Shown here: in pieces, positions 49,410-60,003 of the stretch
How positions within the stretch are numbered: the first letter of the stretch is position 1
Layout: every line of letters starts with the position of its first letter
Source of the DNA: Bordetella sp. FB-8
GTDB taxonomy: Bacteria > Pseudomonadota > Gammaproteobacteria > Burkholderiales > Burkholderiaceae_B
NCBI RefSeq assembly: GCF_000382185.1
Contig: NZ_KB907784.1
Span: 682,001 to 746,000, forward strand
DNA length: 64,000 bases
Reading direction: 5' to 3'
The notes under the pieces: model-generated
Seen by the model: only the letters and a program-made list of their open reading frames with translations
What the model was told of the DNA's origin: nothing
Database searches by the model: none
Made by a program: the position numbers and the translations under genes

Positions 49410-52206
49410 ACGCACCTCCTGTGCCTTGCCCACGGGCGGCAAGGCCCTGAACCACGCGTTCCATGCGCATAAAACGCGAACCCTTGACCAGAATACTGAC
49501 GTAAGTCTGCTTGCGCAGCCCCGCCAAGATTTCATCCACCGTGCCACATGCGTGCGCGCCTTGCCCGAAGGATTCGGCGCTCAGGCGTGTGGCTTCGCCC
49601 AGCGTGAACAGCGCCTCAATGCCGCGGCTACGGGCATATTCGCCCACCTCGCGGTGCATGGCCGGTCCGTTGTCGCCCACCTCGCCCATGTCGCCGAGAA
49701 CCAGCGCCCGCGGCCCCGCCAGGGCCGCCAGCACATCGATGGCCGCACGCACCGAATCCGCGTTGGCATTGTAGGTATCGTCGATCAATACCGAGCCGTC
49801 GTCCATGACCTTGCGCTGCATGCGGCCCTTGACCGCGCTGAAGGACGCCAGGGCGCGCGCGGCGACATCCAGCGAGGCTCCCGCCGCCAGGCCGCAGGCC
49901 AGAGCGGCCAGGGCATTGCGCAGATTGTGCAAGCCCGGTACGGACAGCGCCAGTTCGATCCGACCCAGCGGCGTCACGACCTCGCAACGCGAACCTGAGG
50001 CATCGCTATGGATATTCTGCGCGTATATTTCGACGCCGGGCGCCAGGCCGAAGCGCAGCTTGCGGCGCGCCCCGGCCAGTTCATCCCACACCCAGGTGTA
50101 GGCATCGTCGCCCGGATAGACCGCCACGCCGCCAGGCGGCAGAGCAGCGATCGCCGCGCCATTCTCGCGCGCCACGGCTTGGACGCTGTGCATGAATTCC
50201 TGGTGCTCGCGCTGGGCGTTGTTCACCAACGCCACATCGGCCGCTGCCATCTCGGCCAGGTAGGCGATCTCGCCGGGATGATTCATGCCCAATTCGAACA
50301 CCGCTGCGCGATGCCGCAGCCGCAGCCGCAGCAGGGTTAGCGGCACGCCGATGTCGTTGTTGAAATTTCCCGCCGTCGCCAGGCGATTTTCCTCGCCCTG
50401 CCATGCTGCCAGGACGGCTGAGACCATTTCCTTGGTCGTGGTTTTGCCATTGCTGCCTGCCACGGCGATCACCGGCAGCGCAAAGCGGGCACGCCATGCT
50501 GCGCCGATACGGCCCAGAGCAAGGCGCGTATCGCCCAGCACCAGTTGCGGCAAAACGCAATCGGCAACGCGGTGCGCCACCACGGCCGCGCAAGCGCCGG
50601 CGCTTTGTGCCTGGGCCAGATAATTGTGTCCGTCGAAATTTTCACCCGACAACGCCAGGAACAACTCGTCCTTGCCGATGCTTCGCGTGTCCGTCGACAC
50701 GGCGGGCACGTGCGGCAGCAGCAAAGCCAGGCGCGCCCATTCGCGATCGTCCAAAGGCAGCTTGCGGCCCGCGATTTCCTGATAGGTCTCATGGCCCTTA
50801 CCGGCCAGCAGGACCACGTCTTGGGCAGCGCTGGACCAGATCGCATGCAAAATAGCCTGAGACCGATCGACCCGGGCCTGGACCGCGGCGCCGACAGGCA
50901 CGCCCAACATGATCTCTTCAATGATGGCCTCGGGTACTTCGCCGCGCGGATTGTCGCTGGTGACAACGATGCGGTCTGCGCCTATGGCGGCGATGCGGCC
51001 CATCTGCGGCCTCTTGCCTGCATCGCGCTCGCCTCCGCAGCCAAAGACGCAGACAAGCTTGCCGCCGCGCGCCCGGACCACGGGCCGCAACGCATCGAGA
51101 GCGCGTTCAAGTGAGTCGGGCGTATGCGAATAGTCGACCACGACCATGGGGCCCGCCACGGACCCGATCGCCGAAGGCGGTTCGACGACCTGCATGCGGC
51201 CGTCCACCGGCGCAGCCTCTGCCAGTTGCCGGGAGATCTGCGTCAATGGAAATCCCAGGGCAGACAGCACGCCGGCCACCAGCAGCAGGTTGTAGACGTT
51301 GTGCCGGCCCAGCAAGCGCGTGATGATCTGAGCCTCACCGTCGGGCATGGCAAGAGCGAACACCTGGCCCTGCGTGACCGCCTGCAGGTCTTTGGCGCGG
51401 ATATCGGCCTGGCCGTCGTCCAGCGCATAGGTCCGAACCCGGCCTGCGGGCAGGTCCGCGCCGATGCGCCGGCCCGCCGGGTCGTCGGCATTGACGACTG
51501 CGGCCGACAAGCCTGCGCTACGGAACAGCAAAGCCTTGGCCGCCTCGTAGCGCTCCATGGTGCCGTGATAGTCCAGATGATCACGCGTCAGGTTGGTAAA
51601 TCCAGCGACCTTGATGCGCACACCGTCAAGGCGTCCCTGATCCAGGCCGATAGACGAGGCCTCGAGCGCAACGGCCGCCGCCCCGGCGTCGCGCATGGCG
51701 GCCAGCGTGCGGTGCACGGACACCACGTCGGGCGTGGTCAGCGTACCGCCCAGCGACTGGCCATCGGGCAGCACGGCGCCCAGGGTACCCAGCGTGCCGC
51801 AAGGCCGCCCCAGGCGCGTCAGGGCGCCAGCGATCCATTGCACGCAGGAGGTCTTGCCGTTTGTGCCTGTAATGGCCACCACACTCATGGTCGCGGAAGG
51901 CTGCCCGTACCACTGGTCGGCTAACTCGCCAAGCATGGCACGCAGGCCGAGCACGGCCAGCGCCGGACCTGGCATATCGCCCGTTTGCGTGTCGGCCGCT
52001 TCGTAGAGCACAGCGCCAGCGCCGTGCGCCAGAGCCTGTGCAATGTAATGCCGGCCGTCGCTGCGCAAGCCCACGCAAGCGATAAACACGTCGCCATGCC
52101 TTATCGCCCGCGAGTCCATCTGCAGATGCGCGCCGACAGACACCTGCGCGCGCAGCCAATCCAGAACGGTGGCCGGATCCTGCACTTGGTTCGGCCGGAC
52201 GTTCAT
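49399..52206 (-). CDS. murEF: Fused MurE-MurF: two Mur ligases in one polypeptide
   Basis: 935 residues in one uninterrupted frame. Residues 1 to about 490 are MurE: P-loop [15 protein letters not shown] near 113, and DNPR at about 419, the signature for meso-diaminopimelate. Residues from about 500 are Mur[22 protein letters not shown]-loop [18 protein letters not shown] near 585, and [15 protein letters not shown]. The chain adds meso-DAP and then D-Ala-D-Ala to the UDP-MurNAc peptide. The junction shows no extra linker of note. The fusion is known in Bordetella and supports the taxonomic guess. It overlaps ftsI (ATGA) and mraY. Confidence 0.97.
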   Translation of the reverse strand: MNVRPNQVQDPATVLDWLRAQVSVGAHLQMDSRAIRHGDVFIACVGLRSDGRHYIAQALAHGAGAVLYEAADTQTGDMPGPALAVLGLRAMLGELADQWYGQPSATMSVVAITGTNGKTSCVQWIAGALTRLGRPCGTLGTLGAVLPDGQSLGGTLTTPDVVSVHRTLAAMRDAGAAAVALEASSIGLDQGRLDGVRIKVAGFTNLTRDHLDYHGTMERYEAAKALLFRSAGLSAAVVNADDPAGRRIGADLPAGRVRTYALDDGQADIRAKDLQAVTQGQVFALAMPDGEAQIITRLLGRHNVYNLLLVAGVLSALGFPLTQISRQLAEAAPVDGRMQVVEPPSAIGSVAGPMVVVDYSHTPDSLERALDALRPVVRARGGKLVCVFGCGGERDAGKRPQMGRIAAIGADRIVVTSDNPRGEVPEAIIEEIMLGVPVGAAVQARVDRSQAILHAIWSSAAQDVVLLAGKGHETYQEIAGRKLPLDDREWARLALLLPHVPAVSTDTRSIGKDELFLALSGENFDGHNYLAQAQSAGACAAVVAHRVADCVLPQLVLGDTRLALGRIGAAWRARFALPVIAVAGSNGKTTTKEMVSAVLAAWQGEENRLATAGNFNNDIGVPLTLLRLRLRHRAAVFELGMNHPGEIAYLAEMAAADVALVNNAQREHQEFMHSVQAVARENGAAIAALPPGGVAVYPGDDAYTWVWDELAGARRKLRFGLAPGVEIYAQNIHSDASGSRCEVVTPLGRIELALSVPGLHNLRNALAALACGLAAGASLDVAARALASFSAVKGRMQRKVMDDGSVLIDDTYNANADSVRAAIDVLAALAGPRALVLGDMGEVGDNGPAMHREVGEYARSRGIEALFTLGEATRLSAESFGQGAHACGTVDEILAGLRKQTYVSILVKGSRFMRMERVVQGLAARGQGTGGAYAA

Positions 52207-53930
52207 CGCACGGCCTCCGAATTCGTCATTGCAACGGTCGCGTCCAGCGGTGCATCGGGCTGCACGCCCAGCATGCGCAGCGTGCCGCCGACTATGCGTG
52301 CAAAAACCGGCCCTGACACCACGGCACCGTAATAGCCGCCGACTTTGGGATCCTCGACGGATATGGCCACGATGATGCGCGGGTTGGATACCGGCGCAAA
52401 ACCCACAAATGAACTACGGTAGCTCTGCAGACTGTAACGGCCGTTGACGATCATGCGGGCCGTGCCGCTCTTGCCTGCGACGCGGTAGCCCGGCACCGAA
52501 ATCTTTGACCCATCGGCCGCGGCGGCCTCCAGCATGCTTCGGATCAGCGCAGCAGTCCTGGACGAATAGACTCGCACGCTGGTCGGCGCGCTATCGCGCT
52601 TGACCAACGACAAAGAAACCATGTCACCGTCGCGCGCAAAGACCGTATAGGCATGCGCAGCCTGCAACAGCGACAAGGACAAACCGTAGCCGTAGGCCAT
52701 GGTGGCTTTCTCGATCAGGCGCCATCGCTGCCAGGGACGCAAGCGGCCCGGCGCCACACCCGGAAAGCCGATCTGAGGTGCCTGCCCCAGTCCCAGGGCA
52801 GTAAAGCAATCCCACATCTCATGCGGCTCAAGTTTTTCAGATATCAGCGTCATACCGATATTGCTGGAGAACTTCAGCACGTCCCCCACGTCGATCGTGC
52901 CATTGCCGCCGCGCTCGACGTCGGTAATCGTATTGCCCTGGTACTGGAACCTGCCGTTGCCTGTCGCGAACATCGTGTTCGTGGTGATGCGGCCCAGGTC
53001 CAGCGCCAACGCCGCCGTAAAGGGCTTCATGATAGAGCCGGGTTCGAACGTGTCCGTGACCGTCCGGTTACGCAATGCATCTATCGGCAACGTATCGCGA
53101 TGGTTGGGGTCGAAAGTGGGCAGGCTGGACATGGCCAGGATTTCGCCCGTCTTCGCATCAAGGACCACGCCCGAAGCGGCGCGCGCCTTATGCTGGATCA
53201 TGGCATCTTGCAAAGCCTTGTAGACCAGATACTGGATGCGTGTGTCGATGGACAGGGTCAGATCACGACCGTTCACGGGCGGATTCACGGCCTGCACATC
53301 CTCGATCACGCGCCCCAACCTGTCCTTGATCACGCGGCGGCTGCCGTCTTTGCCGGACAATTGCTTGTTGAAGGCAAGTTCAACTCCCTCCTGGCCCTGA
53401 TCCTCGATATTGTCGAACCCGACGATATGGGCCGTCACATCCCCCTCGGGGTAGTAACGCATGAACTCGGGCTGTTGATGCACACCGGGAATCTTGAGAT
53501 CCTTGATCTTGTCGGCCACGTCCATCGGCACCTGGTGCTTGAGATAGACGAAATTGTGGTCGTCATTCAGGCGATGGCGCAGGTCGACTTCGGGAATATC
53601 GAGCAAACCGGCCAGGGCCTGGATCTGCCCGGCATTGGCCAGCTTGGTGTCGTCGGGAATGGCCCAGATGGCGCGCGCCGGCACGCTGGATGCCAACACT
53701 ACGCCATTGCGGTCCAGGACCTTGCCGCGCGTGGCCGTCAGTACCAAGGTTCGCTCGTAGCGCCTTTCGCCCTGCTGCTGCAGGAAATTCGTGGATATGC
53801 CCTGCAGGAACAGGGCACGCCCGGCCAAAGCAGCGAATCCGACGAAAATCAGGATCAGAACCAGGCGCGCGCGCCACATCGGCAACTGCCCGCGCAGAAC
53901 GGGGTTGTCGAAGAACGGCAGTCGCTTCAT
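52203..53930 (-). CDS. ftsI: Peptidoglycan D,D-transpeptidase FtsI (PBP3)
   Basis: 575 residues from ATG 53930. A short cytoplasmic end is followed by a membrane anchor (about 20-42), the PBP dimer domain with TRGKVLDRNGVVLASSVPA, and the transpeptidase domain. The active-site serine is Ser299 in EPGSIMKPF, with SSN further on and KSGTA at Lys487. It cross-links septal peptidoglycan with FtsW. Its start overlaps the ftsL stop as ATGA. Confidence 0.98.
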   Translation of the reverse strand: MKRLPFFDNPVLRGQLPMWRARLVLILIFVGFAALAGRALFLQGISTNFLQQQGERRYERTLVLTATRGKVLDRNGVVLASSVPARAIWAIPDDTKLANAGQIQALAGLLDIPEVDLRHRLNDDHNFVYLKHQVPMDVADKIKDLKIPGVHQQPEFMRYYPEGDVTAHIVGFDNIEDQGQEGVELAFNKQLSGKDGSRRVIKDRLGRVIEDVQAVNPPVNGRDLTLSIDTRIQYLVYKALQDAMIQHKARAASGVVLDAKTGEILAMSSLPTFDPNHRDTLPIDALRNRTVTDTFEPGSIMKPFTAALALDLGRITTNTMFATGNGRFQYQGNTITDVERGGNGTIDVGDVLKFSSNIGMTLISEKLEPHEMWDCFTALGLGQAPQIGFPGVAPGRLRPWQRWRLIEKATMAYGYGLSLSLLQAAHAYTVFARDGDMVSLSLVKRDSAPTSVRVYSSRTAALIRSMLEAAAADGSKISVPGYRVAGKSGTARMIVNGRYSLQSYRSSFVGFAPVSNPRIIVAISVEDPKVGGYYGAVVSGPVFARIVGGTLRMLGVQPDAPLDATVAMTNSEAVR

Positions 53931-54220
53931 TGCCCGCCTCCAACCTGGCCGGCCGCGGGAGGCTGGCTCAGATAGATCGTGCGGTCGGGTGAAATCGAAA
54001 TCATCTTGAGCACGTCTCGCGCCGTGCGATCCACGCGCGCATTGCGGGCCAGCTCGGCCCGATCCAACTGCAGCTGCCGCCACGCGTTATCGAGCTGATG
54101 CATCTGCGATTGGCTGCGATCCAGCTCGATGAACAACTGCCGCGCCTGATAACGACTGGTCACCAATGACACCGCAGACGCCATCAGCACGACGGCCATG
54201 ACGAAACTCAAGCGGCCCAT
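53927..54220 (-). CDS. ftsL: Cell division protein FtsL
   Basis: 97 residues: one membrane segment at the N-terminus (FVMAVVLMASAVSLVTSRYQ), then a heptad-like periplasmic coiled coil (LFIELDRSQSQMHQLDNAWR). Size, topology and position between rsmH and ftsI identify FtsL despite its weak sequence conservation. Its start shares one base with the rsmH stop (TGATG). Confidence 0.93.
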   Translation of the reverse strand: MGRLSFVMAVVLMASAVSLVTSRYQARQLFIELDRSQSQMHQLDNAWRQLQLDRAELARNARVDRTARDVLKMISISPDRTIYLSQPPAAGQVGGGQ

Positions 54221-55323
54221 CAGCGCGCTCCCTTGGAGCGCCGTGCCTTGCCGTGGGAGGCTGCCCGCCCGACGCGATGAGCGCCGGGTAGCTCGGGCAC
54301 GAATGAAGCTGCGCCGACCGTGAGCGCCGTCGACGTGCGCTCGGCTGCGCGCAGCACAGCCGAGCGGGAGCGCGGGTTGGCAGCGATTTCTTCTTCGTTG
54401 GCCAGCACGCGGCCCAGGGGACGCAGTAGCGGTTGCGGCAATTCGCTTTCGCGCAGGGGCAGCCGTGCCTGCGCCGCGCCAGGCCTGGCTGCTGCGGCAA
54501 TGCACTGCTTGACCATGCGGTCTTCGAGCGAATGGAAACTGATCACCGCCAACCTCCCGCCGGGAGCCAGCAACTCTAGAGCTGACGCGAGGGTGCTAGC
54601 GAGTTCTTCGAGTTCCCGATTGAGGTAAATCCGTAAAGCCTGAAAGGTACGTGTGGCCGGATGTTGCCCCTTTTCGCGCGTGCGGACGGCGCCGGCGACG
54701 CACTCGGCAAGCTCGAGCGTGGTGCGCAGCGGCCCTGCTGCGCGGCGAGCAGCAATCGCCTTTGCAACCTGAAAAGCAAACCGTTCTTCGCCATAATCTG
54801 CTATTACCTCCCGCATTTCGTCGACGCTGGCTTGCGCCAGCCATTGTTCCGCTGTAACACCGCGGCTGGTATCCATCCGCATGTCCAGCGGACCTTCCCG
54901 CATGAACGAAAAACCACGTCCCGCATCGTCTATCTGAGGCGAGGACACACCCAGGTCCATCATCATTCCGTCGATGTGCGCGATGCCCATCTGCGCCAGT
55001 TCCTCACCCACGGAAGCAAAGCCCCCATGCACTACGCTCACCCGGCCATCGCCGGCCGCCAGATCACGCGCCGCCGCAATAGCCAGCGGATCCTTGTCGA
55101 ACACCACCAAGCGCGCCTGCCGCCCCAGGCGGCGCAACAACTCGCGACTGTGGCCACCGCGACCGAAGGTGCCGTCTACGTAAACGCCCTTCTGCAATCG
55201 TGCCGCAGCAGCGCTGTCGTCGACCTCTCGCGTCGACCGCGCCGCGCCGCGGCCGCCGAAATCGGCCTGCACCAACGCGCTCACAGTCGGCTCGAGCAGC
55301 ACGGGCCGATGTTCGAATTCCAT
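54220..55323 (-). CDS. rsmH: 16S rRNA m4C1402 methyltransferase RsmH (MraW)
   Basis: 367 residues, against about 310-315 in most bacteria. Family motifs are [32 protein letters not shown] (SAM binding) and [13 protein letters not shown]. The extra length comes from an insertion of about 20 residues ([20 protein letters not shown]) between the first helix and the SAM motif, and from a basic C-terminal tail. Similar length is, from memory, usual in Bordetella. It methylates C1402 of 16S rRNA. Confidence 0.97.
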   Translation of the reverse strand: MEFEHRPVLLEPTVSALVQADFGGRGAARSTREVDDSAAAARLQKGVYVDGTFGRGGHSRELLRRLGRQARLVVFDKDPLAIAAARDLAAGDGRVSVVHGGFASVGEELAQMGIAHIDGMMMDLGVSSPQIDDAGRGFSFMREGPLDMRMDTSRGVTAEQWLAQASVDEMREVIADYGEERFAFQVAKAIAARRAAGPLRTTLELAECVAGAVRTREKGQHPATRTFQALRIYLNRELEELASTLASALELLAPGGRLAVISFHSLEDRMVKQCIAAAARPGAAQARLPLRESELPQPLLRPLGRVLANEEEIAANPRSRSAVLRAAERTSTALTVGAASFVPELPGAHRVGRAASHGKARRSKGAR

Positions 55324-55330
55324 AGGGGTA

Positions 55331-55759
55331 TCAGAACGAAAACTGGTTCAACACTTCCGGCATGCCCTGCGCCAGGTCCTGCGCCTCGCGGCGGGCCAGG
55401 GCAGCGGCATCCCAGAGCTCGAAATGAGCGCCCATACCAAGCAGCATCACGTCGCGCGTCATATTTGCGGCGTTGCGCAGCTCCGGTGCGATCAGCACCC
55501 GGCCGGAACTGTCGATCTCGACATCCTGGGCGCTGCCCAGCAGCAGGCGCTGCAGGGCCCGGGCCGTCATGGGAAAGGCCGCGATCTGCTCGCGCTTCTT
55601 CTCCCACTCAGGCCTGGGGTAGACCAGCAGACAGCCATCGGGGTGCCGGGTAAGCGTCAGGCTACCGCCTGCCTGCTCGGCGAGCGCGTCGCGATGCCGG
55701 GTCGGAATCGAGATCCGCCCCTTGGCATCCAACGTGAGTGCGCTGCTTCCCTGAAACAC
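55331..55759 (-). CDS. mraZ: Transcriptional regulator MraZ
   Basis: I choose GTG 55759 ([20 protein letters not shown]), giving 142 residues, the normal family size and the conserved N-terminus; the frame is open further back but would add 20 unconserved residues. Two SpoVT-AbrB-like halves are visible: [14 protein letters not shown] and [13 protein letters not shown]. MraZ forms a ring and represses or activates the division cluster by binding direct TGGGN-type repeats. Four tandem boxes lie about 50 bp upstream. Confidence 0.93.
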   Translation of the reverse strand: MFQGSSALTLDAKGRISIPTRHRDALAEQAGGSLTLTRHPDGCLLVYPRPEWEKKREQIAAFPMTARALQRLLLGSAQDVEIDSSGRVLIAPELRNAANMTRDVMLLGMGAHFELWDAAALARREAQDLAQGMPEVLNQFSF

Positions 55760-55809
55760 CCCTAGCCCTACCTTTGGTTTCGTCGTTCGATTCAGCGCCG
55801 TTTCGCCAA

Positions 55810-55849
55810 TTCGTTCCACTTAATTGCACAAAATCCTACTTTTTCCCAC
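55810..55849 (-). promoter_or_regulatory. Four tandem 10-bp boxes, predicted MraZ operator
   Basis: On the minus strand from 55849 the sequence runs GTGGGAAAAA, GTAGGATTTT, GTGCAATTAA, GTGGAACGAA. The [T/A]GGGA-like core recurs every 10 bp, degenerate in the third unit. This fits known MraZ sites, TGGGN repeats separated by five bases, placed just upstream of mraZ. Autoregulation of the whole cluster is expected. Confidence 0.8.
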
Positions 55850-55875
55850 TCTACGGGAATGACTATGACCGGTCA

Positions 55876-55905
55876 AGTATCAAGTTGCATTTTTTTCAAT
55901 TACAA
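55876..55905 (-). promoter_or_regulatory. Predicted mraZ/dcw promoter
   Basis: On the minus strand, TTGTAA (55905-55900), an 18-bp spacer, then GATACT (55881-55876). The MraZ boxes follow about 27 bp downstream. The whole 55760-56097 region is AT-rich and otherwise empty. A separate promoter for the plus-strand esterase is expected there but not identified. Confidence 0.5.
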
Positions 55906-56097
55906 CAAGGACTTAGATAGCTTTTCGCGACATTTTCTGTAACAATACAAAAATAGAATTTTCTTCAAAATCAGAGAGTTGAGAGAACAACTAAAAGTCC
56001 TTCCTAAAATATATTTGGCATCCCTGAATACCCCGGGCTACCATCCCGGGCAGTGCAAACCCATGCCTCGCCGACCGCGCGCAGCCGTTTCTCTTTC

Positions 56098-57357
56098 ATG
56101 AATATCCCCATCCGCCTCCCTGTCGCCGCATTCGCTCTCGCGGCGGTCTTGTCTGTCACCGGGCCTGCTCAGGCCGTGCCCGCCTGGCAGGCCGCCTGGA
56201 CGACTTCGCTGCAATCCATCCCCGACCTGACCGACCCGCCCGCCCTCTATGCAAAACCCGAAGTTGCTGGGCGCACTGTGAGACAGGTCATCTACCCCGA
56301 CCTGGACGGACGCGAAGCACGCCTGCGCATCAGCAATCGTTACGGCTCCCGACCGCTGGTCATCGAACACGCCGTCATCGCCCGCTCGAACGGGGCTACC
56401 GGCCTGGTCCCGGGTACAGCCGCGGCCGTGACCTTTGCCGGACGCGCCACGCTGACCCTGGCCCCCGGCGCCGAGGCCGATAGCGACGTCATCGCCATGG
56501 ATGTCGTACGCGGCAAGCCGCTGGCCGTCAGCCTGGCCCTGGGTCCGCACCAGACCATGCAGGCCTGGCACCGCGTCGCAAACCGGATCAATTTCATCTC
56601 GAAAGCGGGCGACTACGCCCAGACCGTGGCGGGCACCGACTTGCGCGGCCGCACCACTCATTACGCCTGGGTAACACAGTTATCCGTACCCGCTGCGGGT
56701 CCCGGCAGTCTGGTCGCCATCGGCGACTCCATCACCGACGGCATGCGCTCGACCTTCGGCGCCCGACACAGCTGGCCGGAGGATCTGGCCCGGCTCGCTG
56801 CCGCCGAAGGCCTGCCGCCCCTCGCAGTCCTGAACGCCGGCATCAGCGGCAATCGCCTGCTGTCTGACTCGCCCTGCTACGGCGAGCGACTGGTCGGCCG
56901 CTTCGACCACGACGCAGCGCTACCCGGGGTGCGGGCCGTCATCCTGCTGATCGGCATCAACGACATCGACTTCGCGGACACCCCGCCGCGGCGCGGCCTC
57001 GATTGCGATGCACCGCATACCAAAGTCACCGCAAATGATCTGATCGACGGTTACAAGCGCGTGATCGAAGCGGCGCACCGGCGTGGCCTGCGCATCTTCG
57101 GCGGCACGCTGACACCCGCCGCGCTGCCCCCCGCGCGCGAAGCGCTGCGACAGACCGTCAATCAATGGATACGCCACGGCGGCGGGTTCGACGGTGTCAT
57201 TGATTTCGACGCCGCGCTGCGCGATCCGCAACACCCCACCCGATTGCTGCCAGCCTACAACAGCGGCGACGGCATCCACCCCAACGACGCGGGCTATGCC
57301 GCGATGGCCAGAGCCGTGCCGCTGACGAAACTGCGCGACATTTTGTCGCACCCGTAA
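56098..57357 (+). CDS. Secreted SGNH/GDSL-family esterase
   Basis: 419 residues from ATG 56098 with a signal peptide ending GPAQA before VPAW (about residue 26). The SGNH blocks are in order: block I AIGDSITDGM (catalytic Ser), block II NAGISGNRLL (Gly), block III GINDIDF (Asn), block V DGIHPNDAGY (Asp and His). The N-terminal 180 residues form a beta-rich region found in similar secreted esterases. It should hydrolyse an ester in the periplasm or outside the cell. There is no operon partner; the next gene starts 80 bp on. Confidence 0.9.
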   Translation: MNIPIRLPVAAFALAAVLSVTGPAQAVPAWQAAWTTSLQSIPDLTDPPALYAKPEVAGRTVRQVIYPDLDGREARLRISNRYGSRPLVIEHAVIARSNGATGLVPGTAAAVTFAGRATLTLAPGAEADSDVIAMDVVRGKPLAVSLALGPHQTMQAWHRVANRINFISKAGDYAQTVAGTDLRGRTTHYAWVTQLSVPAAGPGSLVAIGDSITDGMRSTFGARHSWPEDLARLAAAEGLPPLAVLNAGISGNRLLSDSPCYGERLVGRFDHDAALPGVRAVILLIGINDIDFADTPPRRGLDCDAPHTKVTANDLIDGYKRVIEAAHRRGLRIFGGTLTPAALPPAREALRQTVNQWIRHGGGFDGVIDFDAALRDPQHPTRLLPAYNSGDGIHPNDAGYAAMARAVPLTKLRDILSHP

Positions 57358-57437
57358 GCCCGCGAAAACCCGGGCCTTACGGCATCGAACGGAATAAAAT
57401 CTTGACTGCTACATTTCCCTGGCCACACGCATCCACC

Positions 57438-58448
57438 ATGCGCCTCATTTCCTCCAGGACCGCCCGGCACGCGCTGGCCGGCCTGCTGCTCGCAGCCTTG
57501 TCCTATCACCCGGCTGCCCAGGCAATCGAGAACCCCGTCATCGTCCTCGACTCAGCCGAATCACAGCTCACCCTCATCGACCAGAACACGCACAAGGTCG
57601 TGAGCACCATGCCCACCGGCAAGGAGCCTCACCACCTCATGATCACGCCGGACCACAAGTCCTTGATCGTGGCCAATTCGGTCTCCAACAGCCTGATGTT
57701 CCTCGATCCCCGCACCGGCAAGCTGCAAGGTACGCTGGAAGGCATCGACGATCCCTACCAGTTGGGCTTCTCACCTGACCGCAAATGGTTCGCCACCGCG
57801 GCACTGCGTCTGAACCGCGTGGACATCTACCACTACGACGGCAAGAACTTCACCATCGCCAAGCGCATTCCCCTGAGCAAGACGCCGAGCCACCTGACCT
57901 TCAGTTCCGACTCGCGCTATGTCTTCGTCACCCTGCAGGACTCCGGCGAGCTGGCCGCCATCGACCTGCCCACCCAAACGGTCAAATGGCGCATGCACTT
58001 GGGCAAGGCGCCGGCCGGCGTGTGGATGACGCCGGGCGACAAATACCTGCTGGTAGGCATGACCGGCGAAGACGACGTCGTGGTGGTGGACTGGCGCAAC
58101 CAAAAGATCGTCAAACGCATCGAAACCGGGCGCGCCGCGCACAACTTCCGCTGGCTGGACGACGGACAGCATGTCGCGGTTACCAACCGGGTATCCAACA
58201 CCATCAGCATCATCGACTACAACACGCTTACCAAGACCGGAGATATCACGGGCCTCATGCCCGGGCCGGACGACATGGCCCTTTCAGCCAACCGGCGCTA
58301 TCTGTGGGTCACTTTCCGTTTTGCACGCCATGTCGGCGTGATCGACATGAACACGCGCAAATTGATAGACACCATCAAGGTGGGACGCTCGCCTCACGGC
58401 ATCTATTTCGAGAACCAGGCCCCGTTTCTGAGCCCGAACGCCAACTAA
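57438..58448 (+). CDS. Exported YncE/YVTN-type beta-propeller protein
   Basis: 336 residues from ATG 57438, with a signal peptide ending AAQA before IENP (about residue 29). Repeated blade motifs recur about every 40-45 residues: VIVLDSAESQLTLIDQNTHK, LIVANSVSNSLMFLDPRTGK, LLVGMTGEDDVVVVDWRNQK, VAVTNRVSNTISIIDYNT and VTFRFARHVGVIDMNTRK. Seven-bladed propellers of this type are periplasmic ligand- or DNA-binding proteins, or partners of quinoprotein oxidases. No specific function is evident. Confidence 0.88.
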   Translation: MRLISSRTARHALAGLLLAALSYHPAAQAIENPVIVLDSAESQLTLIDQNTHKVVSTMPTGKEPHHLMITPDHKSLIVANSVSNSLMFLDPRTGKLQGTLEGIDDPYQLGFSPDRKWFATAALRLNRVDIYHYDGKNFTIAKRIPLSKTPSHLTFSSDSRYVFVTLQDSGELAAIDLPTQTVKWRMHLGKAPAGVWMTPGDKYLLVGMTGEDDVVVVDWRNQKIVKRIETGRAAHNFRWLDDGQHVAVTNRVSNTISIIDYNTLTKTGDITGLMPGPDDMALSANRRYLWVTFRFARHVGVIDMNTRKLIDTIKVGRSPHGIYFENQAPFLSPNAN

Positions 58449-58464
58449 CCTTATACGCAAGCCC

Positions 58465-59448
58465 ATGCATAGCCTGATCTCCCTCCTCGATGACGCCGTC
58501 GGCGCGGTGCAGACCTGGACGTTCGTCGACCTTGTACAGCCGCTCCTGTACAAATTCGGGTTGATGGGCTATGACGAAGACACCTACGACGCACTTTACT
58601 GGGTCATTGTCAACGTGTTCCAGGTCCTTGCAAGCTATGCCCTGCTGCGTCCCTTGGAAGCCTGGCGACCCCTCGAGACCTGGCCCGATCGCGCCCATAT
58701 CCGCTCAGACATCCTCTATACCTGGATCGCCAAGCTGGGCCTGCTCAACATCGCGTTTTTCTTCATGCTGCAGCCGCTGTTCAACCACCTGCAAAGCCTG
58801 GTCGCGGTCTACAGCGTGCCCAATATCGACCTGGAGCAGCTCTGGCCCGGCGTTACCGACCAGCCCTTCGTGGCCTTCCTGGTCTATCTGGTCGTGCTGG
58901 ATTTCGCCGGCTACTGGTATCACCGTCTGCAGCACGGCGTCGGTGTGTGGTGGGAGCTGCACGCCGTGCATCACAGCCAACAGCAGTTGTCGCTCTGGAG
59001 CGACGATCGCAATCATTTCCTCGACACTATCCTGCAAGCTGCCTTCTTCGCCTCGATCGCTCTGTTCATCGGCGTGGAGCCAGGACAGTATGTGGTGCTG
59101 GTGGCCGTCGGCAACTTCCTGCAAAGCGTGCAGCACGCCAACACCCGTCTGCCGTTCGGCCGGGCGCTCGAACGCGTGCTGGTCAGCCCGTCGTTCCATC
59201 GCCGCCATCATGCGCTGGACATCCCCCTGGGCAGGAAAGGGGGGTGGAACTTCGGCGTTCTCTTCCCGTGGTGGGACATGATGTTCGGTTCTACCGACTG
59301 GACGCAGGGCATCGAGCCCACGGGCATCCGCGAAGCGTTGCCTTGGCCGCAGGGCAAGGGCCGCTCCTATGGCAAGAGCCTGTTGGGCCAGCAGTGGTTC
59401 GCCCTGGTGCGCATCGCCGGCCATTTGCGGCCGCGCCGAGCAGCTTGA
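58465..59448 (+). CDS. Fatty acid hydroxylase/sterol desaturase-family membrane protein
   Basis: 327 residues with four or five membrane segments. The histidine clusters of the di-iron family are present: HRLQH, then HAVHHS, then HRRHH, spaced as in the hydroxylase/desaturase superfamily. It would oxidise a lipid in the inner membrane using O2. It begins 16 bp after the beta-propeller gene and is probably co-transcribed with it, so the propeller protein may serve the same lipid pathway (inference). Confidence 0.9.
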   Translation: MHSLISLLDDAVGAVQTWTFVDLVQPLLYKFGLMGYDEDTYDALYWVIVNVFQVLASYALLRPLEAWRPLETWPDRAHIRSDILYTWIAKLGLLNIAFFFMLQPLFNHLQSLVAVYSVPNIDLEQLWPGVTDQPFVAFLVYLVVLDFAGYWYHRLQHGVGVWWELHAVHHSQQQLSLWSDDRNHFLDTILQAAFFASIALFIGVEPGQYVVLVAVGNFLQSVQHANTRLPFGRALERVLVSPSFHRRHHALDIPLGRKGGWNFGVLFPWWDMMFGSTDWTQGIEPTGIREALPWPQGKGRSYGKSLLGQQWFALVRIAGHLRPRRAA

Positions 59449-59482
59449 GCGCCAACCCGCAAACGCCTCTTGCAGCGAAAAA

Positions 59483-59889
59483 GCAGAACAGATCTATAGG
59501 CCGGATTCTGTACGCCGGGTTTCCCCGGCGGGCAATCATTCCTCTGCGCCAGCCATTGCTGACTAGCTCTAGCCATCTACCCGCATGCTCGGGCGAGCCG
59601 CCCTTTCCGGCCGAAGCCGTGCGCATGCCTATTTGATGTTGCTCCGGATAGAGGTTGCCGCGTTTCACCCTGCGATGCCGCCGCCCGTTGCCGGACGGCA
59701 CGACACGGAGATGGCCGTGCCGGAGCGCATGTGCCATGGACACGCGCGCCCGCTTCGCAGACTCGTCTCTGTGGCCCTATTCCTCGCCCGGCCTAAGCCG
59801 AACGGACGGCCGTTAGCCGCTATCCCGCCCTGAGGAGTCCGGACCTTCCTCGATAGGTTTCCCCACCGCGATTGCCCGATCTGTTCTGC
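59483..59889 (-). ncRNA. rnpB: RNase P RNA, class A
   Basis: On the minus strand, the 5' end GCAGAACAGATC (59889-59878) is exactly complementary to the 3' end at 59494-59483, forming a 12-bp P1 stem. The conserved core GAGGAAGGTCCGGACTCC lies near the 5' end (59850 downward), and GAATCCGGCCTATAG lies near the 3' end. The intervening order of stems follows E. coli rnpB read by eye. The RNA matures tRNA 5' ends. TAAAAT at 59902-59897 is a good -10 box seven bases before the 5' end. Confidence 0.95.
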
Positions 59890-60003
59890 GAGGAAGATTT
59901 TACAATAGTGCCTGATATGCTCCACGCTGGACCTACGGCTTGCCGCCCCACAGGGGGCCTGAACGCCTTAAAACAGCCCGGAGCTGAACAACTCGACTAC
60001 GAC

